This document shows, one piece after another, positions 6,151-7,404 of a stretch of DNA of 7,404 bases. This DNA is from an uncultured Alistipes sp. Lineage in GTDB: Bacteria; Bacteroidota; Bacteroidia; Bacteroidales; Rikenellaceae. The translations under genes were made by a program, and so were the position numbers. The stretch is taken from NCBI GenBank assembly GCA_904502075.1, contig CAJGDL010000086.1:1-7404 (forward strand), written 5' to 3'. How positions within the stretch are numbered: the stretch's first letter is position 1; each line of letters starts with the position of its first letter. The notes beneath the pieces are model-generated. The model made no database searches. It was not told the origin of the DNA and saw only the letters and a list, made by a program, of their open reading frames with translations.

Positions 6151-6191
6151 TCCCCCGCCTCGGGCAGGGGACTTGGTCAGCCTTCGGCTGA
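6151..6191. other. Two adjacent hairpins in the spacer of the duplicated lysC leader
   Basis: Hairpin 1 (6151-6171): TCCCC/GGGGA, a C-A mismatch, GCC/GGC, loop TCG. Hairpin 2 (6177-6191): TCAGCC/GGCTGA, loop TTC. The preceding ACCCACCCCCTAAATCCCC with the following GGGGACTT resembles a repeat type I recall from intergenic regions of several bacteria, so the 101-bp spacer (6106-6206) may be an inserted dispersed repeat. No T run follows on the lysC strand, so it is not a standard attenuator. Confidence 0.5.
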
Positions 6192-6206
6192 AACCGGGAC
6201 TTTATT

Positions 6207-6257
6207 CCGTTCGTACTTTTCTTACCTAAAATCTGTTTATTCACCCTCCCGGGGCAA
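6207..6257. repeat. 51-bp direct repeat, copy distal to lysC
   Basis: This is a perfect copy of 6055-6105. The bases beyond the repeat on the lysC-proximal side (AATAAAGT) still loosely resemble the lysC start (TATGAAAGT), hinting that the original duplication may have run further and decayed. Read on the minus strand, GTG at 6244 opens a 32-codon frame ending at TAG (6146-6148). Confidence 0.9.
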
Positions 6258-6269
6258 ACTGAAAAAATT

Positions 6270-6277
6270 CAAAATTA
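6270..6277 (-). promoter_or_regulatory. Second candidate -7 element for lysC
   Basis: The minus strand reads TAATTTTG, a match to TAnnTTTG in a very AT-rich stretch. No -33 box is seen. It would give a leader about 50 bases shorter than the better candidate at 6324-6331. AT-rich DNA produces such matches by chance. Confidence 0.3.
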
Positions 6278-6323
6278 TATAAAAAACAATTTCCAATTCC
6301 TCATTGACACTCTCTTGTAGGGG

Positions 6324-6331
6324 CAAAGATA
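6324..6331 (-). promoter_or_regulatory. Promoter -7 element for lysC
   Basis: The minus strand reads TTTTTTGTATCTTTGCCC, so TATCTTTG fits TAnnTTTG and its context matches that of the nadB promoter (TTTTGTACCTTTGC). Transcription would start near 6317, giving a leader of about 265 nt that includes both 51-bp repeats and the two hairpins. The -33 region has only a poor TGTG. Confidence 0.65.
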
Positions 6332-6384
6332 CAAAAAAGATAGAAAAGTTAGCCACACAGAGGCCAAGTGTCACAGATTTTGCC

Positions 6385-6392
6385 TACCTTTA
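6385..6392 (+). promoter_or_regulatory. Candidate -7 element for dapD
   Basis: TACCTTTA, in the context TTTTGCCTACCTTTACCC, differs from TAnnTTTG only in the last base. It would place the start of transcription some 15-20 bases before the dapD ATG. Its distance from the lysC -7 element on the other strand is about 50 bp, so a single bound regulator could affect both genes. Confidence 0.5.
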
Positions 6393-6414
6393 CCCAATAA
6401 AATCAGAAAAGATT

Positions 6415-7242
6415 ATGTACAGCGAACTGAAAACAATCATCGAAGCAGCGTGGGAGAACCGCGAGTTGCTGAAAGATAACGCCACACAGCAGGCGATTCG
6501 TACCGTCGTGGAGCTCGTCGACAAGGGCTCGCTCCGCACGGCCGAGCCCCTCGACCTCGAAAAGAGCCTTTGGCAGGTGAACGAGTGGGTCAAGAAGGCC
6601 ATCATCCTCTACTTCCCCATCCAGCCCATGCGCAAGATGGAGGCGGGAGAGCTCGAGTGGTACGACAAGATGGAGCTCAAGCACGGCTACGAGGAGCTCG
6701 GAGTGCGCGTCGTGCCCCACGCCATCGCCCGCTACGGCGCCTACATCGCCCCGGGTGCCATCCTCATGCCCTCGTATGTCAATATCGGAGCCTATGTCGA
6801 TACGGGCACCATGGTCGACACCTGGGCCACGGTAGGCTCCTGTGCCCAGATCGGCAAACATGTCCACCTCTCGGGCGGTGTGGGAATCGGCGGTGTGCTG
6901 GAGCCCGTGCAGGCGGCCCCGGTCATCATCGAGGACAACTGCTTCATCGGCTCGCGCGCCATTGTGGTCGAGGGGGCACACATCTGCCGTGAGGCGGTGC
7001 TGGGCTCCAACGTGGTGATCACCGGATCGACCCACATCATCGACGTCACGGGCTCGGAGCCGATCACCTACAAGGGGTATGTACCCGCACGCGCCGTGGT
7101 TGTCCCGGGCAGCTACCGCAAGCAGTTCCCCGCAGGCGAGTACAGCGTGTCGTGCGCCCTGATCATCGGCCACCGCAAGGAGTCCACCGACAAAAAAACC
7201 TCGCTGAACGATGCCCTGCGCGACTTCGGCGTAAGCGCATAA
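6415..7242 (+). CDS. dapD: 2,3,4,5-tetrahydropyridine-2,6-dicarboxylate N-succinyltransferase DapD
   Basis: It transfers succinyl from succinyl-CoA to tetrahydrodipicolinate, opening the succinylase route to meso-diaminopimelate for cell wall and lysine. The 275-residue length equals the family norm (E. coli 274). An N-terminal helical region (1 to about 95) precedes a left-handed beta-helix of hexapeptide repeats (about 100-235). The family core MPSYVNIGAYVD (118-129), GTMVDTWATVGSCAQIG (131-147), HLSGGVGIGGVLEP (151-164) and IIEDNCFIG (171-179) is intact. Asp135 corresponds to the catalytic Asp141 of E. coli. The position of E. coli Glu189 appears to be Ile183 here, while the Glu of VVEG (186) is kept. 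The ATG at 6415 gives the family N-terminus MYSELKTIIEAAWE; a TTG at 6304 would add 37 unrelated residues and cross the promoters. The gene diverges from lysC. No convincing terminator follows; 7243-7334 is AT-rich with short palindromes only (for example TGAAATTTCA at 7246-7255). Confidence 0.95.
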   Translation: MYSELKTIIEAAWENRELLKDNATQQAIRTVVELVDKGSLRTAEPLDLEKSLWQVNEWVKKAIILYFPIQPMRKMEAGELEWYDKMELKHGYEELGVRVVPHAIARYGAYIAPGAILMPSYVNIGAYVDTGTMVDTWATVGSCAQIGKHVHLSGGVGIGGVLEPVQAAPVIIEDNCFIGSRAIVVEGAHICREAVLGSNVVITGSTHIIDVTGSEPITYKGYVPARAVVVPGSYRKQFPAGEYSVSCALIIGHRKESTDKKTSLNDALRDFGVSA

Positions 7243-7334
7243 CCAATGAAATTTCAGAGTTCAAAATTATTTTCTTGACGTTGCGAATTTTGCGTGTGAA
7301 TTTCACCACCGAATATTCAGAAGCACAAGCCCAA

Positions 7335-7342
7335 TAATTTTG
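7335..7342 (+). promoter_or_regulatory. Candidate -7 element for the gene at the right edge
   Basis: TAATTTTGC fits TAnnTTTG and lies 30 bases before an ATG at 7373. No -33 box is seen at normal spacing. The surrounding DNA is AT-rich, so the match is only moderately informative. Confidence 0.4.
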
Positions 7343-7372
7343 CATTTTGAATTCAGATTTTTGAATTAAAAA

Positions 7373-7404
7373 ATGTCTTTCTACCCCTTTGACACCCTCT
7401 CTTC
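7373..7404 (+). CDS. Start of an unidentified gene, cut by the window edge
   Basis: ATG at 7373 follows an A-rich stretch (GAATTAAAAA) of the kind often found before Bacteroidota starts. It opens a frame reading MSFYPFDTLSS that stays open to the edge. Base composition turns from AT-rich to GC-rich at this point, as at the other gene starts here, and a -7-like box lies 30 bases upstream. Ten codons are too few to name a product. Confidence 0.5.
   Translation, partial: MSFYPFDTLS

Noticed and set aside
6054..6320. Lysine riboswitch in the lysC leader
   Set aside because: I could not find the conserved L-box elements, and the structure present is explained by the duplication and two simple hairpins.
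6304..6333. Sigma-70 type promoter, TTGACA at 6304
   Set aside because: No good -10 TATAAT-like box follows at 17 bases, and promoters here follow the Bacteroidota TAnnTTTG pattern.
7152..7345. Small frames across the dapD 3' end on both strands
   Set aside because: They overlap dapD out of frame or run through AT-rich spacer, with no supporting start context.

Overview
The window looks like a piece of a Bacteroidota chromosome, most likely a GC-rich member of the Bacteroidales such as Alistipes or another Rikenellaceae. This rests on the -7 element TAnnTTTG in front of several genes (TACCTTTG, TATCTTTG, TAATTTTG), starts without a canonical well-spaced Shine-Dalgarno, GC-rich coding DNA separated by very AT-rich spacers, and protein sequences of Bacteroidota type. 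The taxon is an inference.

Layout, left to right: (1) the 3' part of a lipoprotein gene of unknown function whose start lies outside the window, closed by a very good intrinsic terminator at 588-622. (2) A 450-bp spacer with three copies of a small hairpin-bearing dispersed repeat (665-850), then AT-rich DNA and a promoter. (3) A probable two-gene operon: nadB (L-aspartate oxidase, 977-2536) and, two bases later, prfC (peptide chain release factor 3, 2539-4122). (4) A 674-bp gap between the convergent genes prfC and lysC, filled by an irregular array of about five imperfectly palindromic elements (4120-4799) sharing end sequences and a central hairpin. The last hairpin can also serve as a two-way terminator. 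(5) lysC (aspartokinase, minus strand, 4797-6053), with a predicted leader of about 265 nt that holds two identical 51-bp direct repeats around a spacer with two hairpins. (6) dapD (tetrahydrodipicolinate N-succinyltransferase, 6415-7242), divergent from lysC with -7 boxes about 50 bp apart. (7) The first codons of another plus-strand gene at the right edge.

How the genes relate: lysC and dapD are the first committed step and a middle step of the aspartate to diaminopimelate/lysine pathway, so their divergent arrangement suggests shared control. nadB also draws on aspartate, for NAD. prfC is a translation factor with no obvious metabolic link to nadB.

The genes are ordinary housekeeping genes. 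The unusual content is non-coding: the palindromic array between prfC and lysC, whose end sequences include the stop codons of both genes and whose hairpins show compensating base changes, and the duplicated 51-bp block in the lysC leader. I found no defence system, phage, CRISPR array, transposase, tRNA or rRNA.
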